DNA of 64,000 nucleotides. Origin: UBA2241 sp963777895 (GTDB lineage: Bacteria > Actinomycetota > Thermoleophilia > UBA2241). Of the stretch, positions 37,283-45,874 are shown one piece after another; the first letter of the stretch is position 1; every line of letters begins with the position of its first letter. Under the pieces are notes generated by a model. It saw nothing but the letters and a program-made list of their open reading frames with translations. It was not told where the DNA came from and searched no databases. The DNA lies in contig CAVZSF010000006.1 of assembly GCA_963777895.1 (NCBI GenBank), forward strand, positions 93,793-157,792, in the 5' to 3' direction. A program made the position numbers and the translations under genes.

Positions 37283-38172
37283 GTTCTCTTGACGTCAGCA
37301 GCCGAGGAAGCGGCGATCAGGCGGTCGCCCTGGAAGGCTTCGTCGTCCGCTCGCATCCGGCGCTGCGGAAGGCTCGTCACAACCGATCCCTGCTCATCGG
37401 CTGCGGCATCATCGGGACGCTCGTGCTCATCGCCATCTTCGCTCCCTGGGTCGCACGCTACGATCCGCTGCAGCAGGACCTCGCCGCGACGCTGCAGCTG
37501 CCGTCCTGGGAGCACTGGCTGGGGACCGACGAGCTCGGCAGGGACGTCTGGGCGCGGCTCGTGTGGGCGGCCCGCTTCGATCTGGCGACGGGCTTCTTCG
37601 TGGTGCTGTTCCCGTTCACCTTCGGGACGCTCATCGGGACGCTCGCGGGCTACTTCGGCGGCTGGCTGGACACCGCGCTGAGCCGCTTCACCGACATCGT
37701 CATGGCGTTCCCCTACTACGTGCTCATCATCACGCTGGTCTTCGTGGTGGGCAAAGGCATCCGCGGCATCTTCATCGCCTTTGCCCTCGCGGACTGGGTG
37801 ACGTATGCGCGCACCGTGCGCAGCACTACCATGGTCGCGCGTAATCTGGATTGGGTCGCGGCGGCGCGGACCGGCGGGTTGTCGGACCGGCGCATCATCG
37901 TGAAGCACGTGCTCCCGAACACCATCACCCAGGCGATCGTCTACTGCGCCTCGGACGTGGTCTACGTGATCCTGGCCGTGGTCACCCTCGGCTACCTCGG
38001 GCTGGGCATTCAGGCACCGCAGCCCGACTGGGGATCGATGATCTTCGACGGCCAGCTCTTCATGACCACGCGCTGGTGGCTGTCGACCATCCCTGGGCTC
38101 TGCGTGGTCATCACCGGCGTCGGCCTGTCGCTGATCGGCGACGGTCTCGCGGACGTGCTTCGGCCGGAATGA
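37279..38172 (+). CDS. Oligopeptide ABC transporter permease, DppC type
   Basis: 297 residues. The N-terminus has a cytoplasmic segment then LLIGCGIIGTLVLIAIFAPW, WLGTDELGRDVWARLVWAAR characteristic of DppC, and the ATPase-contact loop DWVAAARTGGLSDRRIIVKH. Starts at GTG 37279 inside the upstream stop, and its own stop overlaps the following ATPase start, indicating translational coupling. Confidence 0.93.
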   Translation: MSSLDVSSRGSGDQAVALEGFVVRSHPALRKARHNRSLLIGCGIIGTLVLIAIFAPWVARYDPLQQDLAATLQLPSWEHWLGTDELGRDVWARLVWAARFDLATGFFVVLFPFTFGTLIGTLAGYFGGWLDTALSRFTDIVMAFPYYVLIITLVFVVGKGIRGIFIAFALADWVTYARTVRSTTMVARNLDWVAAARTGGLSDRRIIVKHVLPNTITQAIVYCASDVVYVILAVVTLGYLGLGIQAPQPDWGSMIFDGQLFMTTRWWLSTIPGLCVVITGVGLSLIGDGLADVLRPE

Positions 38173-39227
38173 CCGGACCCGCCCCCGCGCTGGACGAGCC
38201 CAGGACTGCAGCCGCACTCGCAGTCGAGGGGCTCACGGTGGAGATCGCCCGGGGCAAGGAGGGCTTCCTCGCCGTCGACGACGTCTCGTTCTCGGTCGCA
38301 CCGGGCAGATCCATCGGCCTGGTCGGAGAATCCGGCTGCGGGAAGAGCATCAGCCTGCGCGCCATCATGGGGCTGCTGCCGGACGCCGGGCGGGTGGTGG
38401 CGGGCAAGGTCAGCGTCAGCGGGGAGGAGCTCGCGCTGAGCGGCAAGAAGGCGGCACGCGACCGGCGCGGACACCTCGCGATGATCTTCCAGGATCCGGG
38501 CAGCGCTCTGAACCCCGTGCAAAAGGTCGGCGAGCAGATCGCGGAGACGCCGCGCCGCGTCCTCGGCCAGTCTCGCGGCCAGGCACGCGCACAGGCCCTC
38601 GAGTTGCTCCATCACGTGGGCATCCCCGACCCGGAGCAGCGCTACGACAGCTATCCCTACGAGCTCTCCGGGGGGACGCGGCAGCGCATCATGATCGCGA
38701 TCGCGCTGGCGTCGCAGGCCAGCGTGCTGCTCTGCGACGAGCCGACGACCGCCCTCGACGTGACGATCCAGGCGCAGATCCTCCGCCTGCTCGTGGACCT
38801 GCAGAGGGAGATGGGCCTGTCCGTCGTCTTCGTGACCCACGAGCTGGCCCTCGTCGGCCAGCTGTGCCAGGACGTCTGCGTGATGTACGCCGGGCGCTTG
38901 GTCGAGACGGGACCGACGGCCGCGGTGCTGGCCAAGCCGCTTCACCCCTACACGCTCGGACTGCTGCGCTCCGCGGTCGATCTGGACGAGGAGCTGGAGC
39001 CGCCCAAACCGATCCCCGGGAGCCTTCCCGACCCGGCTCGCCGCCCGGGCGGCTGCCCCTTCCACCCGCGCTGCTTCCTCGCCACGGCAGAGTGTGCCAC
39101 GACCACGGTCGACCTGATCCGCGTCGACGCGACGCGGGCGAGCGCATGCCTGCACGTCGATCAGCTTGTCACGGGTGACGGACGGGCGATGCTGCGGGAG
39201 GCCAGTCGGGGTGACGGCGATGGCTGA
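38169..39227 (+). CDS. Oligopeptide ABC transporter ATP-binding protein, DppD type
   Basis: 352 residues. Walker A GESGCGKS, Q-loop FQDPGSALNP, signature LSGGTRQR, Walker B LLCDEPTTALD and H-loop VFVTHELAL are all present. The C-terminal oligopeptide/dipeptide extension has the Cys motif CPFHPRC (iron-sulfur-type). Starts at ATG 38169 overlapping the permease stop. Confidence 0.93.
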   Translation: MTGPAPALDEPRTAAALAVEGLTVEIARGKEGFLAVDDVSFSVAPGRSIGLVGESGCGKSISLRAIMGLLPDAGRVVAGKVSVSGEELALSGKKAARDRRGHLAMIFQDPGSALNPVQKVGEQIAETPRRVLGQSRGQARAQALELLHHVGIPDPEQRYDSYPYELSGGTRQRIMIAIALASQASVLLCDEPTTALDVTIQAQILRLLVDLQREMGLSVVFVTHELALVGQLCQDVCVMYAGRLVETGPTAAVLAKPLHPYTLGLLRSAVDLDEELEPPKPIPGSLPDPARRPGGCPFHPRCFLATAECATTTVDLIRVDATRASACLHVDQLVTGDGRAMLREASRGDGDG

Positions 39228-40214
39228 GCAACTGCTCGCCTTACGCGACGTCAAGGTGACCTTCGAAGCCGCGGGCTACGGGACCGTCCGTGCCGTCGAC
39301 GGGGTGTCGCTCGACGTCGCTGCCGGCGAGATCCTCGGGCTGGTGGGCGAGTCAGGGTGCGGCAAGACGACGATCGGACGCTGCATCACGGGGCAGGTCG
39401 CACCCGACAGCGGCCAGATCCTTCTCGACGGGACGTCCCTCGCGGCGGCCGGTCCGCCGAGAGGCGGCGCGCGGTGCAGATGGTGTTCCAGGATCCGTCC
39501 TCGTCCCTGAACCCCCGCCTCTCGGTGCGCTACGTCCTGGCCGAACTGCTGCGCGTGCACAGGCTGGTGCCGCGAGACCAGGTCGAAACCCGCTGCCGCG
39601 AGCTGATGGGCCTCGTCGGCATGCCGCCCCAGGCCCTCGACGGCTACCCCCACCAGTTCTCCGGCGGACAGCGGCAGCGGATCGCCATCGCGCGGGCGCT
39701 GGCCGTCGAGCCACGCCTGCTCATCGCCGACGAGCCCGTCTCGGCCCTCGACGTGTCGGTGCAGGCGACCATCCTGCAACTGTTCGACGACCTGCGGCAC
39801 CGTCTGGGCCTCGCCATCCTGCTGATCTCGCACAACCTCGCGGTCGTCCGCTTTCTGTCCGACCGGGTCGCCGTCATGTACCTCGGTACCATCGCCGAGA
39901 TGGCGGAGCGCGATGACCTTTACGGCGACCCGCGCGCGCCGTACACGCGCGTGCTGCTGCAGGCGGCGCCGCGGCTCGCCCAAATCGGCAAGGCGCCCGA
40001 GCCAGGCCTCAAGGGGGACCCGCCGAGCGCCGTGAACATCCCGGCTGGATGCCGCTTCCACACGCGCTGTCCCCGGGCCGAGGAACGCTGCTCGATCGAG
40101 GAGCCCGAGCTCCTGCCCGTCGACGACGGCGGGACGCCGCGGGACGGGCAGGTGCATCTCGCGGCGTGTCACTTCCGGAGGGAACGGGTCGGCGTGCCGG
40201 CGAGGGCGACATGA
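39220..40214 (+). CDS. Oligopeptide ABC transporter ATP-binding protein, DppF type, one frameshift
   Basis: About 331 residues. Walker A GESGCGKTT, then a one-base loss near 39465 (the expected GPPERRRAVQMVFQDP is split). Afterwards the signature FSGGQRQR, Walker B LLIADEPVSALD, H-loop LLISHNLAV and the C-terminal CRFHTRCPRAEERC motif are intact. Starts at ATG 39220 overlapping the dppD stop by 8 bp. Its stop overlaps the next gene's ATG at 40211. Confidence 0.9.
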
Positions 40215-41731
40215 CAAGACGGGGCGAGGGCGACATGACCAGGCGGGACGGGCAAGGCAGCTCCGCCTCGCGGGCGCTGTACCCCCCAGACGGCTTCGAC
40301 GAGGCGCTCGAGGACTTCGTGCAGCGGTACCCGCGGTACCTCGACACAACTCGGATCGACGAGCTGCGCGCCCATGACTACGCGCGCCTGGACCGGGCCG
40401 GGCATACGTATCTCGACTACACCGGCGGCGGCCAGTACGCGGAGTCTCAGCTGGCCGCCCACCACGCCCTGCTGAGCGAACGCGTCCTCGGCAACCCGCA
40501 TTCGCACAATCCCAGTTCCGCCGCCTCGACCGGTCTGGTCGAGGAGGCGCGCGCGGCCGTGCGGCGCTTCTTCAACGCCTCGTCCAAGGAGTACGAGGTC
40601 GTCTTCACCGCCAATGCCACCGGAGCGCTCAGGCTGGTCGGCGAGGCCTACCCCTTCCGCCCCGGCGGTGTCTGCCTCATGAGCTATGACAACCACAACT
40701 CCGTCAACGGCATCCGCGAGTACGCGCACGCCAAGGGCGCCACGGTCTCCTACGTGCCGGTCCGCAGGCCGGAGTTGCGCCTCGACGATCACGCGCTGCG
40801 ACGCGCGCTGCACACCGTCGTGCCGGGGGCGGACCACCTGTTCGCCTACCCGGCACAATCGAACTTCAGCGGGGTGCAGCATCCGCTCGAATGGATCGCC
40901 GAGGCGCACGACCACGACTGGGATGTGATCCTGGACTGCGCTGCCTTCGTGCCCACGAATCGGCTCGATCTGGCCATCGTCAAGCCCGACTTCGTCCCGA
41001 TCTCGTTCTACAAGCTCTTCGGCTATCCGACCGGCATCGGGGCGCTGCTCGCCCGCCGCGACAAGCTCGTCAAACTGCGGCGACCGTGGTTTGCCGGAGG
41101 CACGATCACGGTCGCCTCCGTGCAGGACGAGGGCTGGTACCGGCTGGCGCCCGCCCCTGCCGGCTTCGAAGACGGCACCCTCGACTACCTTGGCCTGCCG
41201 GCGATCATCATCGGTCTGGAGCATCTGGAGTCGATCGGCATGCAGACGATCCACGAGCGGGTGGCGACACTCACCGGGTGGCTGCTGGAGGAGCTCGGCA
41301 GGCTCCGCCACAGCAACGGGGCTCCATTGGTCCGCGTCTTCGGCCCGACCACCATGGAACGCAGAGGCGCGACGTTGGCCCTCTACCTGCTCGATCCGCG
41401 AGGCCATCCCTACGACGTGTACGAGGTGGAAGCTGCCGCCGGACGGGAGCTCATCTCGATCCGCACCGGTTGCTTCTGCAATCCTGGAGACGGCGAGGTC
41501 GCCCACGAGATCACGCACGATGACATGCAGCACTGCTTCGACGAGCCGGAGGCGGCCGTGAGCCTGATGCAGTGTCAGCAGGTCATACAGGATGCGACCG
41601 GCAAGGTCCCCAACACCATCCGTGTCTCGCTCGGCCTTCCCTCCGATTTCGCCGACGCCTACCGGTTCATGGCGTTTGCGGCCAGCTACGCCGACGACGC
41701 CCGCGCGCGCGTCGGTCCGACGGCGTCATAA
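40211..41731 (+). CDS. PLP-dependent class V aminotransferase, MoCo-sulfurase/cysteine-desulfurase-like
   Basis: 506 residues. The fold type I PLP enzyme shows TYLDYTGGGQYAESQL, NPHSHNPSSAAS, VFTANATGALRLVGEAYPF and a PLP-lysine region ISFYKLFGYPTGIGALLAR. Near the C-terminus ISIRTGCFCNPGDGE resembles the sulfur-accepting Cys loop of molybdenum-cofactor sulfurase N-domains. It therefore may mobilise sulfur from cysteine or cleave another C-S or C-N bond. Its start overlaps the ABC ATPase stop (ATGA), so it is the last gene of the transporter operon and probably acts on the imported compound. The next gene is convergent. Confidence 0.82.
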   Translation: MTRRGEGDMTRRDGQGSSASRALYPPDGFDEALEDFVQRYPRYLDTTRIDELRAHDYARLDRAGHTYLDYTGGGQYAESQLAAHHALLSERVLGNPHSHNPSSAASTGLVEEARAAVRRFFNASSKEYEVVFTANATGALRLVGEAYPFRPGGVCLMSYDNHNSVNGIREYAHAKGATVSYVPVRRPELRLDDHALRRALHTVVPGADHLFAYPAQSNFSGVQHPLEWIAEAHDHDWDVILDCAAFVPTNRLDLAIVKPDFVPISFYKLFGYPTGIGALLARRDKLVKLRRPWFAGGTITVASVQDEGWYRLAPAPAGFEDGTLDYLGLPAIIIGLEHLESIGMQTIHERVATLTGWLLEELGRLRHSNGAPLVRVFGPTTMERRGATLALYLLDPRGHPYDVYEVEAAAGRELISIRTGCFCNPGDGEVAHEITHDDMQHCFDEPEAAVSLMQCQQVIQDATGKVPNTIRVSLGLPSDFADAYRFMAFAASYADDARARVGPTAS

Positions 41732-41756
41732 GCGCCGGACCCCCGAGCCGCGGTCT

Positions 41757-43025
41757 CTAGCCCGCGAGACGCGGATGAGGCAGGACCGGGACACCGTCCT
41801 TGAAGACGCCGGTCACGATGTCCGCCTGCTGAAAGCAGCTCAGGTCGCCGGGGTCCTCGTCCAGGACGACCGCGTCGAACGCGTACCCCGGCTGCAAGCG
41901 CCCGCGTTGGTCGCCGACGCCGCACAGTGCCGCTCCGTTCGCGGTGCCGGCCAGCAGAGCTTCCTCCGCCGTCAGCCCCGCCCGACGCAGGTGGTGGAGC
42001 TCGACGAGGTTGCGGCCGTGCTGGTCGCGGTGCGCGAAGTCAGTGCCGAGGGCGATGCGCACGCCCGCAGCGCGCGCGATCGATACCGCCTCCCCCAGAC
42101 GGGCGGCGACCTGCATCACCCTGCTGGAAGCCGCCTTCGGAAGTGAGCCGGCGACGGCCAGCTCGCGGAGCTCGTGGTAGATGGCTAGGGTCGGGACGAG
42201 GAAGCACCCGCGCTCGGCCATGAGTCGTGCGTCCTCCTCGGTGAGGAACGTGCCGTGCTCGATGGACCGCACTCCTGCCTCGACCGCATCACGGATGGCC
42301 GGACCCGCCAGCGCATGGACCATCACGCCCTTGCCCCGCCGCGATGCCTCGGCGGCAGCCATCCCGATCTCATCGGCCGTCAGCTCCCGCTCGAAGGCTC
42401 CCTCGTCCGCAGCGAGCGCCCCTCCCGTGGCCATCAGCTTGATCCAATCCGCGCCCGACCGCAGGATCTGCCGCACCGCCTTGCGCATCTCCTCGGGACC
42501 GTCGGCGACGAGGGGCGGCCTGCCGGGGTAGTCGGGGACCATGTAGTCCGCGGAGGACTCCAGCCCGGGTCCAGGCAGGAAGCCATCCCCATGGCCGCCC
42601 GTGGAACCAAGCGCCGCCACCGAGACCTGAAGGCGGGGGCCTGGTACGTAGCCCCGCGACACCGCGTCGCGCACGCCGGCGTCTGCGCCGCCGGCGTCGC
42701 GCAGCATCGTGACGCCGGCCAACAGGCTTCGGCGCAGGGCTTGGGCCGACTCGAGTGTGCGCAGCGACAACGGCGTCCGGAGCAATTCCAGAGCGTCGAA
42801 GGACGGAACGCCGATGTGGGCGTGGCAGTCCACGATGCCGGGCAAGAGCCAGAGCCCGCCGCCGTCGATCTCATGATGGCCGCGCTTCTTGGGCAGACGG
42901 CGTCCGACGGCGGAGACCATTCCTCCGGACGTAGCCACGTCCACAGCCGCGGTGAAGGAGCCTTGCTCGTCCAGCACGTGGATGCCTCTGAAGACGAGGG
43001 ACACGGCAGACCTCTCTTCGCGCAC
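41757..43025 (-). CDS. Metal-dependent amidohydrolase (Xaa-Pro dipeptidase/imidazolonepropionase-like)
   Basis: 422 residues. Metal ligands: VDCHAHIG, an ADWIKLMATGG lysine, MVHALAG, RSIEHGTFL and GTDFAHRDQHG. This is the pattern of the subgroup that includes cyclic-imide, prolidase and imidazolonepropionase-like hydrolases. Start GTG 43025 with GGGGAGG upstream. It is convergent with the peptide-transport operon and ends 26 bp from its last gene, so hydrolysis of imported N-acyl or dipeptide compounds is a reasonable inference. Frame intact. Confidence 0.86.
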   Translation of the reverse strand: MREERSAVSLVFRGIHVLDEQGSFTAAVDVATSGGMVSAVGRRLPKKRGHHEIDGGGLWLLPGIVDCHAHIGVPSFDALELLRTPLSLRTLESAQALRRSLLAGVTMLRDAGGADAGVRDAVSRGYVPGPRLQVSVAALGSTGGHGDGFLPGPGLESSADYMVPDYPGRPPLVADGPEEMRKAVRQILRSGADWIKLMATGGALAADEGAFERELTADEIGMAAAEASRRGKGVMVHALAGPAIRDAVEAGVRSIEHGTFLTEEDARLMAERGCFLVPTLAIYHELRELAVAGSLPKAASSRVMQVAARLGEAVSIARAAGVRIALGTDFAHRDQHGRNLVELHHLRRAGLTAEEALLAGTANGAALCGVGDQRGRLQPGYAFDAVVLDEDPGDLSCFQQADIVTGVFKDGVPVLPHPRLAG

Positions 43026-43136
43026 GTCAGCCTCCCCTCACGAACGCTGCGTCTCCTGCGCCGGCCGCCTCTTCGGACCGGCATTCGAACCATATAGCCT
43101 TCAGGACCCGCAGGCGCCGCGGAACGCGTATTCGAA

Positions 43137-43162
43137 GGGGCAGGGGCAGAGCCCCCGCCCCT
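43137..43162 (-). terminator. GC-rich hairpin downstream of a secreted-protein gene
   Basis: GGGGCAGGGGC pairs with GCCCCCGCCCC over a 3-nt loop, about 30 bp past the stop at 43193 on the minus strand. Confidence 0.45.
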
Positions 43163-43192
43163 CGCGGAGTTCAAGGCTCTTCCACAGAGTGG

Positions 43193-43648
43193 CTAGTCCA
43201 AGACCACCGTTTGCAGCGAGGTGTGGTAAGTGACGTCCCCGGATGAAACCGTCCAGACGATGAAGACCGTGTGCCCACGCAACCCGTCGGCAGCGGCTGG
43301 GTCGAAGGTCACTTTGCCGACGGCGTTGCCGACTGCGTTCGTCGAGAAGGTGGCGCTGGTCAGGACCAGTGGTGCGTCGCTCATCTCCGGCGTCATGTAG
43401 ATGTTCAGCGCGACGGTGTACCTGCCGGGTTCGGCGCCGAGGAGGACGTAGCGCTCCTGGGCGTAGATGGTGGGCCCGTTGGCGTGGATGTTCTCAACGA
43501 AGCCGACTGCGGCGCCCATGTCTGACATGAGCGCGATGTGCTGCGAATGGTAGACGGAATCGGCTCCCGCCGGCAGTGCGGCGACCAGCATGACGCAGAG
43601 CATCATGCCGGTGACGGCTGCCACTTTCACGATCGTCGTGTGGTGCAT
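43193..43648 (-). CDS. Small secreted protein of unknown function
   Basis: 151 residues. ATG 43648 lies behind AGGAGGGGGGAGC, which decides against the longer upstream frame. The signal peptide is TIVKVAAVTGMMLCVMLVAA ending PAGA. The mature part is beta-rich (YAQERYVLLGAEPGRYTVAL, APLVLTSATFSTNAVGNAV, HTVFIVWTVSSGDVTYHTSL). Family not recognised. Confidence 0.72.
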   Translation of the reverse strand: MHHTTIVKVAAVTGMMLCVMLVAALPAGADSVYHSQHIALMSDMGAAVGFVENIHANGPTIYAQERYVLLGAEPGRYTVALNIYMTPEMSDAPLVLTSATFSTNAVGNAVGKVTFDPAAADGLRGHTVFIVWTVSSGDVTYHTSLQTVVLD

Positions 43649-43826
43649 GCTCCCCCCTCCTGCTCGTTGACGCCCACGTGCTGCCACTGTCATGGGCATT
43701 CCCCCTTCCGCAAGCGCCCGGCGTCGTGCACCGGGAGTTCGGCCTAGGACGTACGAGCAGCTTACGCCCGCCAAACGCCGGGCCTGCGCGAGAAGAGCGA
43801 TCGCAGCACACGAGCTACGCCCGCGG

Positions 43827-44552
43827 TCACGCGGGGGCTGCGTTCACGATCACCGGCAGCCTGCCTCGCCACGCCGCCCACACCTCAGGGTCCGTCGCCA
43901 GCTCGCACATGAAGTGCGCGACGTTGGCCATGTTGGTCTCACCGGGGCGGAACAGGCTGTCCACCAGTCCTTCATGCAGCACGTACTCCGTGACGTCGCC
44001 CTCCTTCAGCGTGTCGGGACGGACCGCCACCCACTGCGCGTACGGATCGGAGTCCTCGATAACGTCGTGGAGGAAGTCCGCGGCGCGCTGATGGTCCCTC
44101 GCGGGAGGGACGAGGCCGCGCAGCGTCCCGACGACCGCCCTCTCGAAGGGCCCGCGACGCACGTCCAGGCCACCGTGGCGGTTCACCGAGACACTGCTCA
44201 TGAGGATGAGCTTCACGGGCTGCGCGCGTTGCAGCTCCCGGGCCGCACCGTACGCCCTCTCGACCGACCGGCAAACGAGGTCGCGCGGCGGCCCGAACAT
44301 CCCCCGCGCGCTGGCGGTGTGGCCCAGACAGGAGATCACCACGTCGCAGCCATCGACCTGCTCCTGGACCTGTGCGTCGTTCAGGGAGACCAGGTCGGCC
44401 TCGACCACCGTCAACTGCGGGTCTTCCGTAACGCCCGCCGGGAGCCGATCAGCCGCCCGGACCACGGCGCGCACGTGGACGCCGCGGCCCAGAAGTTGCT
44501 GCAGCACGCGGCCGCCGGTGCGCCCGGTGCCGCCCAGGAGCAGGGCCTTCAT
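43827..44552 (-). CDS. NAD(P)-binding SDR-like protein (atypical/extended SDR)
   Basis: 241 residues. Rossmann motif KALLLGGTGRTGGRVLQQLL, DVVISCLGHTASARG, and LILMSSVSVNRHGG. This is the NmrA/SDR_a5-type group that often acts as NADPH-dependent reductase or redox sensor; no substrate can be assigned. ATG 44552 overlaps the stop of the upstream regulator, giving a three-gene operon with the membrane protein and the XRE regulator. Confidence 0.82.
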   Translation of the reverse strand: MKALLLGGTGRTGGRVLQQLLGRGVHVRAVVRAADRLPAGVTEDPQLTVVEADLVSLNDAQVQEQVDGCDVVISCLGHTASARGMFGPPRDLVCRSVERAYGAARELQRAQPVKLILMSSVSVNRHGGLDVRRGPFERAVVGTLRGLVPPARDHQRAADFLHDVIEDSDPYAQWVAVRPDTLKEGDVTEYVLHEGLVDSLFRPGETNMANVAHFMCELATDPEVWAAWRGRLPVIVNAAPA

Positions 44553-44773
44553 CACTTCACCTCCGGATACTGGAAGACGTCGTCGAGCGGCACGTTGAAC
44601 GCCCGCGCGATCTGGAAGGCCATCTCGAGTGACGGCGAGTAGCGGCCCTGCTCGATGGCGATCACCGTCTGCCGCGTGACTCCCACCCGGTCGGCGAGCT
44701 CGGCCTGCGTCATCTCGCCGGCGGCGAACCGGAGCGCCCGGATGCGGTTGGTCACGCTAGTCGGCTTGCCCAT
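44552..44773 (-). CDS. XRE-family HTH transcriptional regulator
   Basis: 73 residues, a single HTH: MTQAELADRVGVTRQTVIAI followed by EQGRYSPSLEMAFQIARAF. It belongs to the small YozG/Cro-like group usually encoded beside a DUF2178-type membrane protein, as here. Starts 2 bp after the upstream stop. It probably binds the inverted repeats in its own promoter region. Confidence 0.92.
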   Translation of the reverse strand: MGKPTSVTNRIRALRFAAGEMTQAELADRVGVTRQTVIAIEQGRYSPSLEMAFQIARAFNVPLDDVFQYPEVK

Positions 44774-44775
44774 CG

Positions 44776-45228
44776 TCAGAAGCCCCTGTGGTAGGAGGCG
44801 ATCTTGACCACCGACCCGACCAGCGTCCCAACGGCGAACGACAGGTAGAGCGCGCTCGCGATCCAGAAGTACTCGTACTCGAGCATGGTCAGGGCGAGCA
44901 CGCCGACCACGCCGGCAGAGGATACGTAGTAGCCGACCAGGTCGCCGTGACGGCTGATCTGCTTGTCCCGCTCGTCCTTGCGGTCGATGTCGTCAGAGGC
45001 GGATCTGCCGCCTACCTCGGCCGAGATCGCGGTGCCTATCGCCGCCCCGATCGAGCCGACGATCGTCAGAACGACCGAAGCGCCCATGGCGATGAGCAGC
45101 GGCCACTGGTAGGAGATCTCGGCCGCGGACGTCTCACCCAGCCGGCCCAGCATGATCGCGACGTAGACCACGGGGACGACCACCCCGACCACCAGGTTGA
45201 CCCACGTCAACTTCTCTTCGAACGGCAC
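44776..45228 (-). CDS. Four-helix membrane protein, DUF2178-like
   Basis: 150 residues with four predicted helices (LVVGVVVPVVYVAIMLG, LLIAMGASVVLTIVGSI, YYVSSAGVVGVLALTML, ALYLSFAVGTLVGSVV). A charged loop contains DDIDRKDERDKQISRHGD, a motif seen in DUF2178-like proteins paired with small XRE regulators. Function unknown. First gene of the operon. Confidence 0.78.
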   Translation of the reverse strand: MPFEEKLTWVNLVVGVVVPVVYVAIMLGRLGETSAAEISYQWPLLIAMGASVVLTIVGSIGAAIGTAISAEVGGRSASDDIDRKDERDKQISRHGDLVGYYVSSAGVVGVLALTMLEYEYFWIASALYLSFAVGTLVGSVVKIASYHRGF

Positions 45229-45254
45229 GACTGCCTCCTCGCTACGACTGACGA

Positions 45255-45320
45255 GATGTCAGCAATGTTTGACATCGCGTACTGTAAAGGGAAGCAGACA
45301 TCGTGTCAACTATTCTTTAC
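45255..45320 (-). promoter_or_regulatory. Promoter with inverted-repeat operators for the XRE operon
   Basis: On the minus strand TTGACA (45309-45304) and TACAGT (45286-45281) are separated by exactly 17 bp, a near-consensus sigma70 promoter. An 8-of-9 inverted repeat (ACTGTAAAG near 45281 and CTTTACTGT near 45313) brackets the promoter. Downstream a perfect 7-bp repeat, GATGTCA...TGACATC (45255-45276), sits over the likely transcribed start region. The arrangement suits autorepression by the XRE protein. The local sequence is AT-richer than its surroundings. Confidence 0.7.
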
Positions 45321-45408
45321 TGTCCGAAGAGTGCGGGGCGCCGCACGATGAGCTCGTACCGAAGAGGCGCAATCGCCCTCGGCACGCTCTGAATCGCCGA
45401 CCCGCGAC

Positions 45409-45819
45409 CTAGCTGATCGCCTCCGCGAGACCGAAGTCGCCACCGGTGATCTGTTCAACCCACGGCACGAGGAAGCACTCGACCCGCGTACCGAAGAGAC
45501 GGTCGCCGAGCCTCCGTTGTACCGCCAGCAGGTCGCGCTCCAGCACCTCGCGTTCGTCATAGAAGAAGCCGCCGAGCTTCCGTTCGTAGGCAAGACAGTG
45601 CTGATGCGCGACCAGGTAGACCGTCTGCACCCCATGTCCGCGAACGATGGTCTCGATCCACTTCAGGACGTAGTCGTGCTCGGGTGCGGAGTCCGCCAGC
45701 ACGAGCGGCCCGCCGGGTACGAGCAGCCGGTCGCCGTTCTCGGAGCCGATGCGCATCTCCAGCTCATGCAGCGTCTCGCGCAGGCGGCCGTCCACACAGG
45801 CGACAAGCAAGGTCGTCAC
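45409..45819 (-). CDS. Beta-carbonic-anhydrase-like zinc protein
   Basis: 136 residues. GTG 45819 follows GGGGGAGG at 8 nt, and the protein begins TTLLVACVDGRL. The zinc-ligand pattern of beta-carbonic anhydrases is present: C-x-D-x-R (CVDGR) and H-x-x-C (HQHC in YLVAHQHCLAYE). It is shorter than true enzymes and lacks the usual GN and SLEYAV segments, so it is a distant family member; activity uncertain. The frame continues upstream to 45960, but that part lacks a ribosome site. Confidence 0.6.
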   Translation of the reverse strand: MTTLLVACVDGRLRETLHELEMRIGSENGDRLLVPGGPLVLADSAPEHDYVLKWIETIVRGHGVQTVYLVAHQHCLAYERKLGGFFYDEREVLERDLLAVQRRLGDRLFGTRVECFLVPWVEQITGGDFGLAEAIS

Positions 45820-45874
45820 GAGAAGCGCCTCCCCCGAGGATCCGTCAGGCCTGATCGAGTCTATCCCCTGGCGC

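Noticed and set aside
43080..43180. Possible tRNA around GGTTCGAATGCC on the minus strand
   Set aside because: The T-stem does not pair and no matching acceptor or anticodon arm could be found.
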